The notes under the pieces were generated by a model that was not told the DNA's origin, ran no database searches, and saw only the letters and a list, made by a program, of their open reading frames with translations. The translations under genes and the position numbers were made by a program. A DNA stretch of 64,000 bases, from the NCBI GenBank assembly GCA_964605705.1, contig CAZSDW010000010.1, forward strand, positions 1 to 64,000, in the 5' to 3' direction. The DNA comes from CAZSDW01 sp964605705. GTDB taxonomy: Bacteria > Fidelibacterota > UBA2242. Shown piece by piece: positions 53,090-62,980 of the stretch (its first letter is position 1; every line of letters begins with the position of its first letter).

Positions 53090-55912
53090 TTAATTTATTT
53101 CCTGCGGAACGACGAGAGAATCGGCTGAAATCGCCGGAATCCGGGATTGATACTGATCGCGCATCATCACCGCATTTTTATCAGTCGGATGGACAATCAG
53201 CCAATTGTCCAGCAAGCGTGTCGCCGCTTCAAAATCATCGGACTCTTCATACAGCTTAACCATTAAACTGACCAGCTCAACATTAGACTGGTTGGTCGTA
53301 TAAACCGGTTCGAGAATTGCGAGAGCAGATTGCACATCTTTCAGATACTGATAATAAATAGTCGCATACTTGATTTTCTTTTTATCGCTGATTCGCGGCT
53401 GGGACAGCAGCTTATCCAGGCGTTTCTTCAACTCTTCTGAACGTCCGCCCTCACTGTACAGCATCCCTAACTGAATATAGGTGTCTTCATTCCCGATGGG
53501 AAGCAGATCCTCCGGCATATAGGCGTTCATGGAATCCAGAACCGCCAGCATGCCATCCGTCTGCCCGGAGTAAAATTTGTCCACAGCCACCTGGAAAAAG
53601 GCTGCCCGGTAATTGCCAATCAGTTTTGTAATGGTATCATTGAAATAGACTTTGGGATTATCGAGATTTCGATAGCGGTACAGATTTAAAAGATTGTCTT
53701 CGATTTTGGCAATATCCGTACGCTTCACCTCTTCCGGAAACACCTGAAAAGCCAAGCCCTGCATCTGCAGATATTTTTCCATCCCGAGACGATTGCCCGG
53801 AGAAACCGTGGTAGCAAAATAGATCGGCTTCTCCCAGTTGTTGGCTTCCAGAATCTGCAGAATCATAATATCCTGAACCCGCAGACCCTGCCCCATAATC
53901 GTGGGTTTCAAATCCCATTCCATCTCTTCCAGATCACTCCCGGGAGGCGGTGAGATTTTGACCTTTTTGGCTTTCCAGGGAATCACGGTCAAACGATCGA
54001 TGTCAGCATCACTCAGCCGACCGAGCGGTATTTTGGGCTCGTTATCGCGCAATTGTTTAATGTACCACTGCGTATTCAGCAGGCTCAGATTGACAACGCG
54101 CACATCCTTGCGGACGCCCTCAACCTCCTGCATATACCAGACCGGGAAGGTGTCATTATCTCCATTGGTAAAAATGACGCCGTTCGGTTCGCAACTCTGC
54201 AGCAGATTCCAGGAATAATCCCAGGCAACGTAATTTCCCTTGCGATTATGCTCATGATAATTGGCAACCAGGACATTGACCGGTAATACCAGTAACAATA
54301 ATATTGTCACGGCATAGGTCAACGGTTTTCGCATTTTTTCATTTTTGAATTCAATCAAATGACTGATCAGGGCTGAGGCACCGATACCGATCCAGATGGC
54401 AAATGCAAAAAATGATCCCACATATGAGTAATCCCGCTCCCGGGGTTGCGGATCATCCTGATTCAGATAGAGGATGATCATCAGCCCGGTAAAGATAAAC
54501 AGCGCCAGCACGGAAAGCGCTTTATTTTTATCCTTGTTAAAATGAACCAGCAACCCATACAAACCCACCAGGAACGGAAACGGCAGGAAAAACTGAAACG
54601 GGTCCACATTGACATCCTTGCGTCCGATAAACTGCCAGTTGAAATAACGGATATACATCTGTTTGATCTGATAATTCCATAAGTAATTCCAACCGCTTTT
54701 ACCTTTCCAGCGATAATCAGCTTCCGGTTTCCAGACTTTTCGATTGAAAATGTCAGTAAATTCGCGACGCCCATACTGTTCACGTTCCAGATAGGCGACC
54801 GCCTGATGGGTCGTCTCGGGATCATTTTCATCGATAGCGGGATTTTGATTACTGCGGATAAATATCGTCGTGTAAGATGAATAACCGACCATTATCAATA
54901 TCAGCGACATCAGCGCCAATGATACAATATGATGTTTTTTACGAATTGCCCAAGCCGTAACACCAAAAACGATCAGTACGACAATTCCTATCGCGGCGAT
55001 TCCAAAACTATCCGCAATATTGGGAATACCCCGGATGACACCCCCATTGATTAACAGAAATATTGCGGAGGCAGTCGTAGCCATAAGAACCGTTTTACTA
55101 TGCTCCCTGATACGATCACTCTGCGATTTCAGATACATGGGAATGTAAATCCCGACAAAGGATCCAAGCGTTAAAATTCCCTGCGCAGTAAAGGATTTTG
55201 TGATGAGTGCCCGCCAAAAAACAAATAAGATCGACACAACAGCTACACCGATGATGACATCGGCGACCAGCCAGCCAATATTGGATATTTTGGTCCGTTT
55301 AAAATAGATGATCAGTGCGATGAAGAATATCGCCAGCAGATTCAGCAGGTGGATTCCCATTGCCAACCCCAGAATATAGGCAATCAGCAGCAGGTATTTC
55401 TCATGCCCCGGTTTATCGGCGCGCTGCTCCCAGAAAAGAATCAGCCAGACAACGATAGCCGTCAAGAACGTGGAATAGGCATAGACCTCGGCTTCAACGG
55501 CATTGAACCAGTGGCTGTCGGTAAAGGCAAACGTCATCGCTCCGATGAAAGCGCCGCCATACACTGCCATTTTATGCAATACCGTCACCGGCTTGCCCCA
55601 ACTTTTCAACAGCTGCACAATAATCAAAAACAGAAACATCACGGCAAAGGAGCTGGCTAACGGCGACATTAAATTCACCCGATAGCCAATATCGCTGCCG
55701 ATCGGCAACATCGCAAAGAAGCGCCCCAGCAACAAGTAAAGCGGACTCCCCGGCGGGTGCGGTACGCCCAGAATATAAGATGTAGCAATAAACTCACCGC
55801 AGTCCCAGAACGACACCGTCGGTGCCATCGTATCCATATAGACAATCCAGCTGAGAAAAAATGTCAGCAGCGCCAGAATAACCTTTACTTTGTTGTTTTT
55901 CAGAATATCCAT
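53090..55912 (-). CDS. DUF2723 membrane protein (protein O-mannosyltransferase-like)
   Basis: Twelve or more membrane helices occupy residues about 10-560. The start has the family signature (YMDTMAPTVSFWDCGEFIATSYILGVPHPPGSPLY), with the Asp that is catalytic in GT-C enzymes. A soluble part (about 580-930) with QREYDY-like, EANNWEKPIYFATTVS and TPR-like helices follows. The family is typical of Bacteroidota and is thought to glycosylate lipid-linked or exported acceptors. The neighbouring GT2 gene agrees with this. Confidence 0.88.
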   Translation of the reverse strand: MDILKNNKVKVILALLTFFLSWIVYMDTMAPTVSFWDCGEFIATSYILGVPHPPGSPLYLLLGRFFAMLPIGSDIGYRVNLMSPLASSFAVMFLFLIIVQLLKSWGKPVTVLHKMAVYGGAFIGAMTFAFTDSHWFNAVEAEVYAYSTFLTAIVVWLILFWEQRADKPGHEKYLLLIAYILGLAMGIHLLNLLAIFFIALIIYFKRTKISNIGWLVADVIIGVAVVSILFVFWRALITKSFTAQGILTLGSFVGIYIPMYLKSQSDRIREHSKTVLMATTASAIFLLINGGVIRGIPNIADSFGIAAIGIVVLIVFGVTAWAIRKKHHIVSLALMSLILIMVGYSSYTTIFIRSNQNPAIDENDPETTHQAVAYLEREQYGRREFTDIFNRKVWKPEADYRWKGKSGWNYLWNYQIKQMYIRYFNWQFIGRKDVNVDPFQFFLPFPFLVGLYGLLVHFNKDKNKALSVLALFIFTGLMIILYLNQDDPQPRERDYSYVGSFFAFAIWIGIGASALISHLIEFKNEKMRKPLTYAVTILLLLVLPVNVLVANYHEHNRKGNYVAWDYSWNLLQSCEPNGVIFTNGDNDTFPVWYMQEVEGVRKDVRVVNLSLLNTQWYIKQLRDNEPKIPLGRLSDADIDRLTVIPWKAKKVKISPPPGSDLEEMEWDLKPTIMGQGLRVQDIMILQILEANNWEKPIYFATTVSPGNRLGMEKYLQMQGLAFQVFPEEVKRTDIAKIEDNLLNLYRYRNLDNPKVYFNDTITKLIGNYRAAFFQVAVDKFYSGQTDGMLAVLDSMNAYMPEDLLPIGNEDTYIQLGMLYSEGGRSEELKKRLDKLLSQPRISDKKKIKYATIYYQYLKDVQSALAILEPVYTTNQSNVELVSLMVKLYEESDDFEAATRLLDNWLIVHPTDKNAVMMRDQYQSRIPAISADSLVVPQEIN

Positions 55913-55933
55913 GATAATCCTTATGTAAAAATT

Positions 55934-56233
55934 TTATTCGTTTTCGGACTTATTATCGGGAGAATGCTGCAGCTTCAAATTAACAAAACTCATTTTCAAT
56001 TCGGTGAGCGCCGAACTCATAATCTGCTGCTCATTATCCGAGAGGTTTCCCTGGGTCTTCTTTTCGAGCATCTCCAGCATATCAATCGTGAATTTGGCTT
56101 CATCCAGATTGACAGCCGTTTTACCGGTCACCGGATTTTCCCGTTTACCCATCTGAATCCAGGCATTTGAAACAAAGGATTGCAACAGTCCCAGGAACAA
56201 CATCTGTTCGGTTTCCAGTGGATTTTCAGCCAT
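55934..56233 (-). CDS. DUF1844 protein
   Basis: A 99-residue protein with FLGLLQSFVSNAWIQMGK, a NLDEAKFTIDMLEMLEKKTQGNLS core and an acidic tail, matching DUF1844. Function unknown. ATG 56233 has GAGG 5 nt upstream; the frame also opens at GTG 56239. It starts 8 bp after recG. Confidence 0.85.
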   Translation of the reverse strand: MAENPLETEQMLFLGLLQSFVSNAWIQMGKRENPVTGKTAVNLDEAKFTIDMLEMLEKKTQGNLSDNEQQIMSSALTELKMSFVNLKLQHSPDNKSENE

Positions 56234-56241
56234 CAACACCT

Positions 56242-58356
56242 CTATAAAACATCAACAAAATTCATGTATTCGGAATAATTACTGACCAGATGATTCCGTA
56301 CTGCAATATAATCAGGTTTTCGCAAATGTGGATCATTTTTTATTAATGTAAATGCTTCCCGGCGCGCCATTTTCAATAATTCTCGATCTGTCAATAAATC
56401 TGCTATTTTCATCTTCGGAAAACCATGCTGGCGTGTTCCGTAAAATTCACCGGGACCGCGTAATTTAAGGTCTTGCTCCGATATTTCAAAACCGTTCGTC
56501 GTTCCGTTAATTATCTTCAGACGCTTGTGGGAAGCCTCGGTACGTTTGCGTTCAACCAGCACACAGACACCGTCTTTGCTGCCGCGCCCGATGCGACCCC
56601 GCAACTGATGAATCTGGGTCAGTCCAAAACGTTCGGCATTTTCAATAATCATGATGGTTGAATTGTGATTATCCACGCCAACTTCAATAACCGTTGTACT
56701 CACCAGAATGTCCACGGTTCCATCATTGAATTGTTGCATGACGGCATCTTTTTCAGTTGTTTTCATGCCGCCGTGTAACAATGCCAGGCGAAACTCCGGA
56801 AAGACTTTTTCGTTCAAATATTCAAATCCCTGGACAGCCGCCTGTAAGTCCATTTTTGCGGATTCATCGATCAGGGGATAGACAACATACGCCTGATCGC
56901 CTTTCCCGACCTGCTTGCGGATATAATCATAGACTTTATCCAGCTGATCGACATTCACCGTCCGGGTGATGATTTTACCCTTACGAGCCGGCAGCTCATC
57001 CAGCACTGAAACATCCATATCGCCATAGAGAGTCATGCTCATGGTCCGCGGAATAGGAGTTGCTGTCATTACCAGCGTATCGGGATTCAAGCCCTTTTCA
57101 ATCAGCTGGCTCCTTTGGACTACTCCAAAGCGATGCTGCTCATCGATAATCACCAGCGCCAGTTTGCGAAACGCCACATTCTCCTGGATCAAGGCATGGG
57201 TTCCAACGATCAATTCCGCCGTACCGTTTTCAATTTCCGTCAGAATTTCAGTTCTCTCCGACTTCTTCTGACCGCCGATCAGCAAACGCACGGTGATACC
57301 CGCGGGCTTTCCCAGTTTCTGCAGATTTCGAAAATGCTGCTCTGCCAGAATTTCGGTCGGCGCCATAACTGCCGCCTGGTAACCATTCCCGATCGCAATG
57401 CTGGCAGACATCAACGCCACCACGGTCTTTCCCGATCCCACATCTCCCTGCAGCAGACGGTTCATCACCAGATCGGATTTCATATCAGCCCAGATTTCAC
57501 GGGTCACCTTTTTCTGGGCAGCCGTTAGTTCAAACGGCAGTTTCTCATAAATTTGCTTTAAATGAGTGCCCGCTCCATCGTAACGCAGGCTTTTTTTCAT
57601 CTCTTTGATACCACGTCGTTTGACTGCCAGCAACAGCTGCATGTAAAACAGCTCTTCAAATTTGAAGCGCCGGACGGCATTTCCCAGCTGCTCCGGAGAA
57701 TCGGGAAAATGGATCTGGCGCAGCGCATTATTGATTTCAACAAATTTTAGAGATGACATAATTTCGGGAGTAAGGATTTCCGGCAGTTTCCAGCTCACCT
57801 GCTCGAATACTTTATGAAACAAACGCCGGAATCCCCGGCTGTCCAGCCCGACATTTTTTAATTCAGCAGTCGAAGGATAAAGCGGAATAATCCGGGCAGT
57901 ATTCAGGGTACCGTATTCACTGCTCTCCAGAATGTCATAATCGGGATGGGCAAACTGCATCCCACCATAATACTCCACTTTGCCGCTCAGGGCGACATGC
58001 TCACCGGCTTTGAAAATTCGCTGCATGTACTTCGCACCGTTAAACCAGATACAGCGTATCTGCCCGCTTTTATCGCCGACAAGCAGTTGAAAATAAGAGC
58101 GTTTGCGGGCACGAACGGTATTTGCCGATAACACCTTTCCAACAATGGTAGCCTCCATCCCGGCGCGCAGGCTGGCAATCGGTGTTATTGTACTGCGGTC
58201 CAGGTAGCGGCGGGGAAAGTGATAGAGCAGATCCAGAAAGGTCCGAATCCCGGATTTCTCAAGCGCTTCAGCCCGTTTCGGACCGACCCCTTTAACATAA
58301 GTTATCGGTATATCACTTTGGAGTTTATATGCTCTTGCTGCTGGTTCCTGGCTCAA
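56242..58356 (-). CDS. recG: ATP-dependent DNA helicase RecG
   Basis: RecG regresses stalled forks and branch-migrates Holliday junctions. The N-terminal wedge domain with an OB fold (about 60-150) is followed by superfamily 2 helicase motifs: GDVGSGKT (motif I), APTEILAEQH, IIDEQHRFG (motif II), TATPIPRT, and QLRGRIGRG (motif VI). The 704 residues are full length. GGTTCC...GAG lies upstream without a strong ribosome-binding site; the ATG follows the DUF4139 gene by 9 bp. Confidence 0.94.
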   Translation of the reverse strand: MSQEPAARAYKLQSDIPITYVKGVGPKRAEALEKSGIRTFLDLLYHFPRRYLDRSTITPIASLRAGMEATIVGKVLSANTVRARKRSYFQLLVGDKSGQIRCIWFNGAKYMQRIFKAGEHVALSGKVEYYGGMQFAHPDYDILESSEYGTLNTARIIPLYPSTAELKNVGLDSRGFRRLFHKVFEQVSWKLPEILTPEIMSSLKFVEINNALRQIHFPDSPEQLGNAVRRFKFEELFYMQLLLAVKRRGIKEMKKSLRYDGAGTHLKQIYEKLPFELTAAQKKVTREIWADMKSDLVMNRLLQGDVGSGKTVVALMSASIAIGNGYQAAVMAPTEILAEQHFRNLQKLGKPAGITVRLLIGGQKKSERTEILTEIENGTAELIVGTHALIQENVAFRKLALVIIDEQHRFGVVQRSQLIEKGLNPDTLVMTATPIPRTMSMTLYGDMDVSVLDELPARKGKIITRTVNVDQLDKVYDYIRKQVGKGDQAYVVYPLIDESAKMDLQAAVQGFEYLNEKVFPEFRLALLHGGMKTTEKDAVMQQFNDGTVDILVSTTVIEVGVDNHNSTIMIIENAERFGLTQIHQLRGRIGRGSKDGVCVLVERKRTEASHKRLKIINGTTNGFEISEQDLKLRGPGEFYGTRQHGFPKMKIADLLTDRELLKMARREAFTLIKNDPHLRKPDYIAVRNHLVSNYSEYMNFVDVL

Positions 58357-58365
58357 TGCAAAAAA

Positions 58366-59745
58366 TTACCACTTGCGATAAAACGTGTAGGTTATGGTTT
58401 CAGTTGTATCGGCTTTTACAGTAATCAGGAAGAACACCTGCCGGCTGCTTTTTGTTTTATAATCATGGCTGGATTTCTTGATTTCCCAATAGCCATAAAT
58501 GGAATCGATCACCTCAACATCCACCGGGTTGTCATTACGATTGGTCAATCGAATCTCGACCGTTACCGTTTCGGAATTTTTAGAGCTGCGATCGCGTTCG
58601 ATAACCGTATGCTTACCTTTGACATCAAAGGCATTGCCAATGGTCAGACGCAGGGTATCTTTTTTACTCGTATGTTCGATCCGATCTTCCCCGATGAATT
58701 GGAGCGTCTCATCAATATCTTTTTTAAACAACCTGACAATACCTTTGGGCAGTGCCATTCCCATGTTGTTTTCTCTGGTATTTTCAATTCTAAAAATAAC
58801 ACTCAATGGATCTTCCCGCTCGGCGTTTGCTTCGTTTTCAAACAGATAGATTTTTTGCCCTTTGCCCCGAATTTCGTCAAACAGGCTGATCTGCTTATTT
58901 TCATTATTCTTGATAGTTACCGGATACCCGAGTTCATAGATATAATAATCCGACAGAGCCCGGCTTTCAACCGGTTGCTTCTCCATAACCGTCACAGCTT
59001 CCGCCATCATGGATCTGTCAGAAAACCTTCGCCTGTCTCTGGCGATGTTCACTTCACCGGCAACCAGTTTCAATTTCGCATCCCGGTAGCTCGCCCCGGA
59101 TTTGTTGTCCAGTGAAATCCAGGAGTTCAGGTCGAATCCCCGCTCCTTTTGATCCAGCACCAGGACATATTCCGCATTCCAGGACATCCCGCCAGTCAGA
59201 TAACTCAATTCGGCAACAGCTTTGCCCTTGAAGTCCGAATTGATCTGCCACTCCAGGGTCGGTTGGGTAATCAACCCGCCAGGCAGTGACGGAAACTCAT
59301 AATCCAGGATGTTTTCTGTGCTCACAATTCTAATCCGGTCATCCGGCAACTGCACAACCAGGTTATTTTGATCGAAACTTAACAGTGTACCGGCAATCGA
59401 TTCCGCATTATCCAGGCGAAAAGAAAGTTGTTCCCCGGTGTATTTTTCGAAAATCTTATCAGTGCTGACCAAATCATATAAAAAATTCTGCTCAATAATT
59501 TCGATTTTATCAGCCAGTTTTGGAAAATTCAATCTGACAGTTGCGGGATGGACCTGGGCGGAAATTCCCTCGACTTTCAGTGTATTCAGCCCCTTTTCGA
59601 GGGACAGATTTTTTTCCTGGTAAACCAATCCTAAATTGTCGTTATAGATTGTCACCTGCGTATTTTTCAAATCATTTGCCGATAGTCCACTCAAGAATAA
59701 CGCAAACAGGATCAAAAGGATAATCGATTTGTAATCCTTCCGCAT
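58366..59745 (-). CDS. DUF4139 secreted protein
   Basis: A signal peptide (residues 7-23) is followed by a conserved TVYNDNLG-like start (VTIYNDNLGLVYQEKNLSLEKGLN). The DUF4139 core has WNAEYVLVL, LNSWISLDNKSGASYRDAKLKLVAGEVN, and ends in a beta-sandwich with VEVIDSIYGYWEI. Such proteins are periplasmic or secreted and of unknown role. It is 33 bp past the valS stop in the same minus-strand run, so probably cotranscribed. Confidence 0.82.
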   Translation of the reverse strand: MRKDYKSIILLILFALFLSGLSANDLKNTQVTIYNDNLGLVYQEKNLSLEKGLNTLKVEGISAQVHPATVRLNFPKLADKIEIIEQNFLYDLVSTDKIFEKYTGEQLSFRLDNAESIAGTLLSFDQNNLVVQLPDDRIRIVSTENILDYEFPSLPGGLITQPTLEWQINSDFKGKAVAELSYLTGGMSWNAEYVLVLDQKERGFDLNSWISLDNKSGASYRDAKLKLVAGEVNIARDRRRFSDRSMMAEAVTVMEKQPVESRALSDYYIYELGYPVTIKNNENKQISLFDEIRGKGQKIYLFENEANAEREDPLSVIFRIENTRENNMGMALPKGIVRLFKKDIDETLQFIGEDRIEHTSKKDTLRLTIGNAFDVKGKHTVIERDRSSKNSETVTVEIRLTNRNDNPVDVEVIDSIYGYWEIKKSSHDYKTKSSRQVFFLITVKADTTETITYTFYRKW

Positions 59746-59777
59746 GACGACTCCTGTAAAAATTGGGTTTATATTTT

Positions 59778-62438
59778 CTATTCGAGAGCTTTCAGATTCG
59801 TTTCCAGTTTAAAAAGCTGTCCCTGCAGCAGTTTTTCTTTGTCCTGCTCCTTGGAAACAACCTCCTGCGGTGCCCGCGCCAGAAAATTCGGATTGGAAAG
59901 CTTCCCCGTGACTGACTTTAACAACCCCTGTAAGCGATGAATCTCTTTTCCCAGACGCTGCTTTTCGGCGTCCACATCGATCAATCCTTCCAGTGGAATA
60001 AAAAACTCGGTGCCATGTACCACCACGGTTGATGCCGGATGTGGTTTTTCACCATCACCGGAAATTTGTATATCCGAGATTTTTACCAGTTTCGTGACAT
60101 ATTCCGACAGTGCTTCATTTTTAATCAGCTGCAGGGGCAGTTGATCTGCACCGCCGCGAACAACCAGCTTCAGCCGGCAGGCAGGCGGGATGTTCATTTC
60201 GCTGCGGGCTGTCCGCAGGGCGATAATCATTTCCTGTACAACTTTGAATGTCTGTTCGGTATTTCCATCGCCGATATGGTATTTCAGTTTTGGCCAATTA
60301 GACACGACAATATCCGATTCTGACGGGGATTTCAGGTGCTGGTAAATCTCTTCCGTGATGAACGGGGCATAGGGGTGCAGAATTTTCAGGATATTTTTCA
60401 ACACAAAAATTGCCACTGACAGGGCGGTCATTTTCACTTCTGCCGATTTTTTATAGAACCGGTCCTTAATCAGTTCAATATACCAGTCACAATAATCACT
60501 CCAGACAAAATCATAAATCGTCCGGGCGACTTCATCGAAACGAAACCGTTTCAGATTTTTATCAACATTGGATACCGTCTTTTTCAGTTTTCCCAGAATC
60601 CATTGATCAGCCAGTGTCAGCTCTGTCTCTCCCGGATCAAAGTCCTGCTCCAGCACGGCGTCATCATCAATATTCATCAGAATAAAACGGGAAGCATTCC
60701 AGACCTTATTCATAAAATTGCGACCGACTTCCAGCCGCTCCTCGGAGAATAAAATGTCCTGTCCCTGGGGTGCAATTAACATGATCCCGAATCGTAAGGC
60801 GTCCGCACCGTATTTTTCCACAAGATCCAACGGATCCGGCGAATTGCCGAGCGACTTGCTCATTTTACGCCCCTTGATATCGCGGATCAAACCGGTGTAG
60901 TAAACATCCGAAAAGGGAATATCACCCGTAAATTCCAGGCTCGCCATGATCATCCGGGCAACCCAGAAGAAAATAATATCCGGTGCAGTGATCAGGGTAC
61001 TGGTCGGAAAAAAGGCTTTTAAATCGCTTGTCTTTGCGGGCCAGCCCATTGTTGAAAAGGGCCAGAGCCAGGAACTGAACCAGGTGTCCAGCACATCGGA
61101 ATCCTGGTAAACCGTGCCACCACATTTCGGGCATTTTGGTGGATCTGCCGGAAGCGCATCGGTCCAGTCACAACTGTTACAGTAAAATACCGGTATCCGG
61201 TGTCCCCACCACAACTGCCGGGAAATACACCAGTCACGGATATTGGTCATCCAGTGATCGTAGGTTTTTACCCAGCGCGGGGGATGAAATTTGATCTTGC
61301 CTTCATCGACGACTTTGATCGCCGGAGTAGCCAGCGGTTCCATTTTGACAAACCACTGATCCGAAAGATAGGGTTCAATCATCACCCCTGCCCGTTCACT
61401 GTAGCCAACGCTATGCGTATAGTCTTCAACTTTTTCCAGTAATCCCAGTCGTTCCATTTCTGCCACAACCAGTTTGCGGGCATCGAACCGGTCTTTGCCT
61501 TCGACCAATGGTCCCGCGGCAGTATTCATCGTCGCATCGGGATTCATAATATTGATTTTCTCAAGCCCGTGTCGTTCGCCAATTTCAAAATCGTTGGGAT
61601 CGTGAGCCGGCGTCACCTTGACCGCGCCGGTACCGAATTCCACGTCAACAAAGTCATCCGCTATAATCGGAATCTTCCGGTTCATAATTGGCAGAAGAAC
61701 TGTTTTACCGACCAATTTCTCAAAGCGTTTATCCTTGGGATTGACCGCAACAGCGGTATCGCCGAGCATGGTTTCCGGACGGGTTGTCGCGACGGTCAGA
61801 TGCCCACTGCCATCTTCCAGTGGGTACTTGAAATACCACAGATGTCCCCGGGTTTCTTTGTGGATGACCTCTTCGTCGGAGAGGGCGGTCCGGGACACCG
61901 GACACCAATTGATAATCTTGCGTCCCCGGTAGATCAATCCTTTGCGATAGAGATGCACAAACACCTGACGTACCGCATTGGACAGACCTTCATCCAGAGT
62001 AAAACGTTCGCGTTCCCAGTCACAGGAACAGCCGATTTTGCGCAGCTGGATCAGGATAATCGATTTGTGTTTATTTGCCCATTCCCAGACAATTTTCAAA
62101 AAATCCTCCCGCTCAAAATCATAGCGGGTTTTACCCTCTTTGCGGAGCTTCTTTTCCACGACATTCTGGGTAGCAATACCGGCATGATCGGCGCCCGGCA
62201 GCCAGAGAACTTCATAGCCGCTCATCCGGGCGTGACGAATTAATATATCCTGGAGGGTATTATTTAAGACGTGTCCAAGGTGAAGTATCCCGGTTACATT
62301 CGGAGGCGGAATGACAATGACATAGGGCTTTTTAGCGGAGTGATTATCTGCATGAAAATAATGTTGATTGACCCAGTATTCGTACCAGCGGGATTCGACA
62401 TGTTTCGGATCATAAACTTTCTCTAACTGAACTGCCAA
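59778..62438 (-). CDS. valS: Valine-tRNA ligase
   Basis: Class I aminoacyl-tRNA synthetase charging tRNA-Val. HIGH appears as LHLGH (near residue 55) and KMSKS in GRKMSKSLGN (near 530). The editing domain has TTRPETMLGDTAVAVNP, and a zinc-like knuckle with four cysteines (CNSC...CPKC) lies near 430. The anticodon-binding domain and C-terminal coiled coil are complete. The 886 residues are standard. GTGC-AGCTTGG precedes the ATG. Confidence 0.96.
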   Translation of the reverse strand: MAVQLEKVYDPKHVESRWYEYWVNQHYFHADNHSAKKPYVIVIPPPNVTGILHLGHVLNNTLQDILIRHARMSGYEVLWLPGADHAGIATQNVVEKKLRKEGKTRYDFEREDFLKIVWEWANKHKSIILIQLRKIGCSCDWERERFTLDEGLSNAVRQVFVHLYRKGLIYRGRKIINWCPVSRTALSDEEVIHKETRGHLWYFKYPLEDGSGHLTVATTRPETMLGDTAVAVNPKDKRFEKLVGKTVLLPIMNRKIPIIADDFVDVEFGTGAVKVTPAHDPNDFEIGERHGLEKINIMNPDATMNTAAGPLVEGKDRFDARKLVVAEMERLGLLEKVEDYTHSVGYSERAGVMIEPYLSDQWFVKMEPLATPAIKVVDEGKIKFHPPRWVKTYDHWMTNIRDWCISRQLWWGHRIPVFYCNSCDWTDALPADPPKCPKCGGTVYQDSDVLDTWFSSWLWPFSTMGWPAKTSDLKAFFPTSTLITAPDIIFFWVARMIMASLEFTGDIPFSDVYYTGLIRDIKGRKMSKSLGNSPDPLDLVEKYGADALRFGIMLIAPQGQDILFSEERLEVGRNFMNKVWNASRFILMNIDDDAVLEQDFDPGETELTLADQWILGKLKKTVSNVDKNLKRFRFDEVARTIYDFVWSDYCDWYIELIKDRFYKKSAEVKMTALSVAIFVLKNILKILHPYAPFITEEIYQHLKSPSESDIVVSNWPKLKYHIGDGNTEQTFKVVQEMIIALRTARSEMNIPPACRLKLVVRGGADQLPLQLIKNEALSEYVTKLVKISDIQISGDGEKPHPASTVVVHGTEFFIPLEGLIDVDAEKQRLGKEIHRLQGLLKSVTGKLSNPNFLARAPQEVVSKEQDKEKLLQGQLFKLETNLKALE

Positions 62439-62449
62439 GCTGCACCTTT

Positions 62450-62980
62450 CTAAGATTCTAAAATAAGACTGAACGCGGTTGTGAGTTTCAGGACATTCAG
62501 GTTTGCCTGCTTCAAGCGTCGGCTGAGAACCCGGGCAATATTCTGCATAACGTGATGACCGATGACAGGATATTTATCACAAATACTGAAAAAATCGTTC
62601 TTGTCAACTCGGGCGATTTTGCAGATTGAGACAGCCTTCACCGTAGCACTGCGTTTATCGTCATCGCTGAAAAGGCTCATTTCACCAAAAAAGGGACGAA
62701 TATCACTGGACAATAAAATCAGACTTTTTTCACGGGTGTCTGAGGGCGAAGCATTGGTTTTCAAGGTCAATGCCTGTGAAATCTCCACCCTGCCATCCAA
62801 CAGAATCAGAATGGAATTCCCCTTGTCGCCTTCCTGCAGAATGGTATCCCCTTTATTGAATTCAACGGGAACGATTACCTTACAAAATTTATCGATCTGA
62901 TCCTCACTTAACCCGGAAAAGATTTCATAATCTTTCAGGATTTGGGGATTATATTCACAAATTTCATTTTTCTTCTTCAT
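62450..62980 (-). CDS. Cyclic-nucleotide-binding domain protein
   Basis: Residues about 15-145 form a Crp-like cyclic-nucleotide-binding beta roll (KGDTILQEGDKGNSILILLDGRVEI). The phosphate-binding cassette FFGEMSLFSDDDKRSATVKA keeps the Glu and Arg that hold cyclic nucleotides. There is no DNA-binding domain; about 35 helical residues follow. Its ATG overlaps the stop of the potassium channel gene (TAATG), so the two are translationally coupled, and it may act as the channel's ligand-sensing partner. That role is inference. Confidence 0.82.
   Translation of the reverse strand: MKKKNEICEYNPQILKDYEIFSGLSEDQIDKFCKVIVPVEFNKGDTILQEGDKGNSILILLDGRVEISQALTLKTNASPSDTREKSLILLSSDIRPFFGEMSLFSDDDKRSATVKAVSICKIARVDKNDFFSICDKYPVIGHHVMQNIARVLSRRLKQANLNVLKLTTAFSLILES

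Noticed and set aside
61569..62243. 224-codon plus-strand frame, with a similar 298-codon one at 58219-59115
   Set aside because: Both are antisense shadows of valS and the DUF4139 gene, which are certain or well supported.
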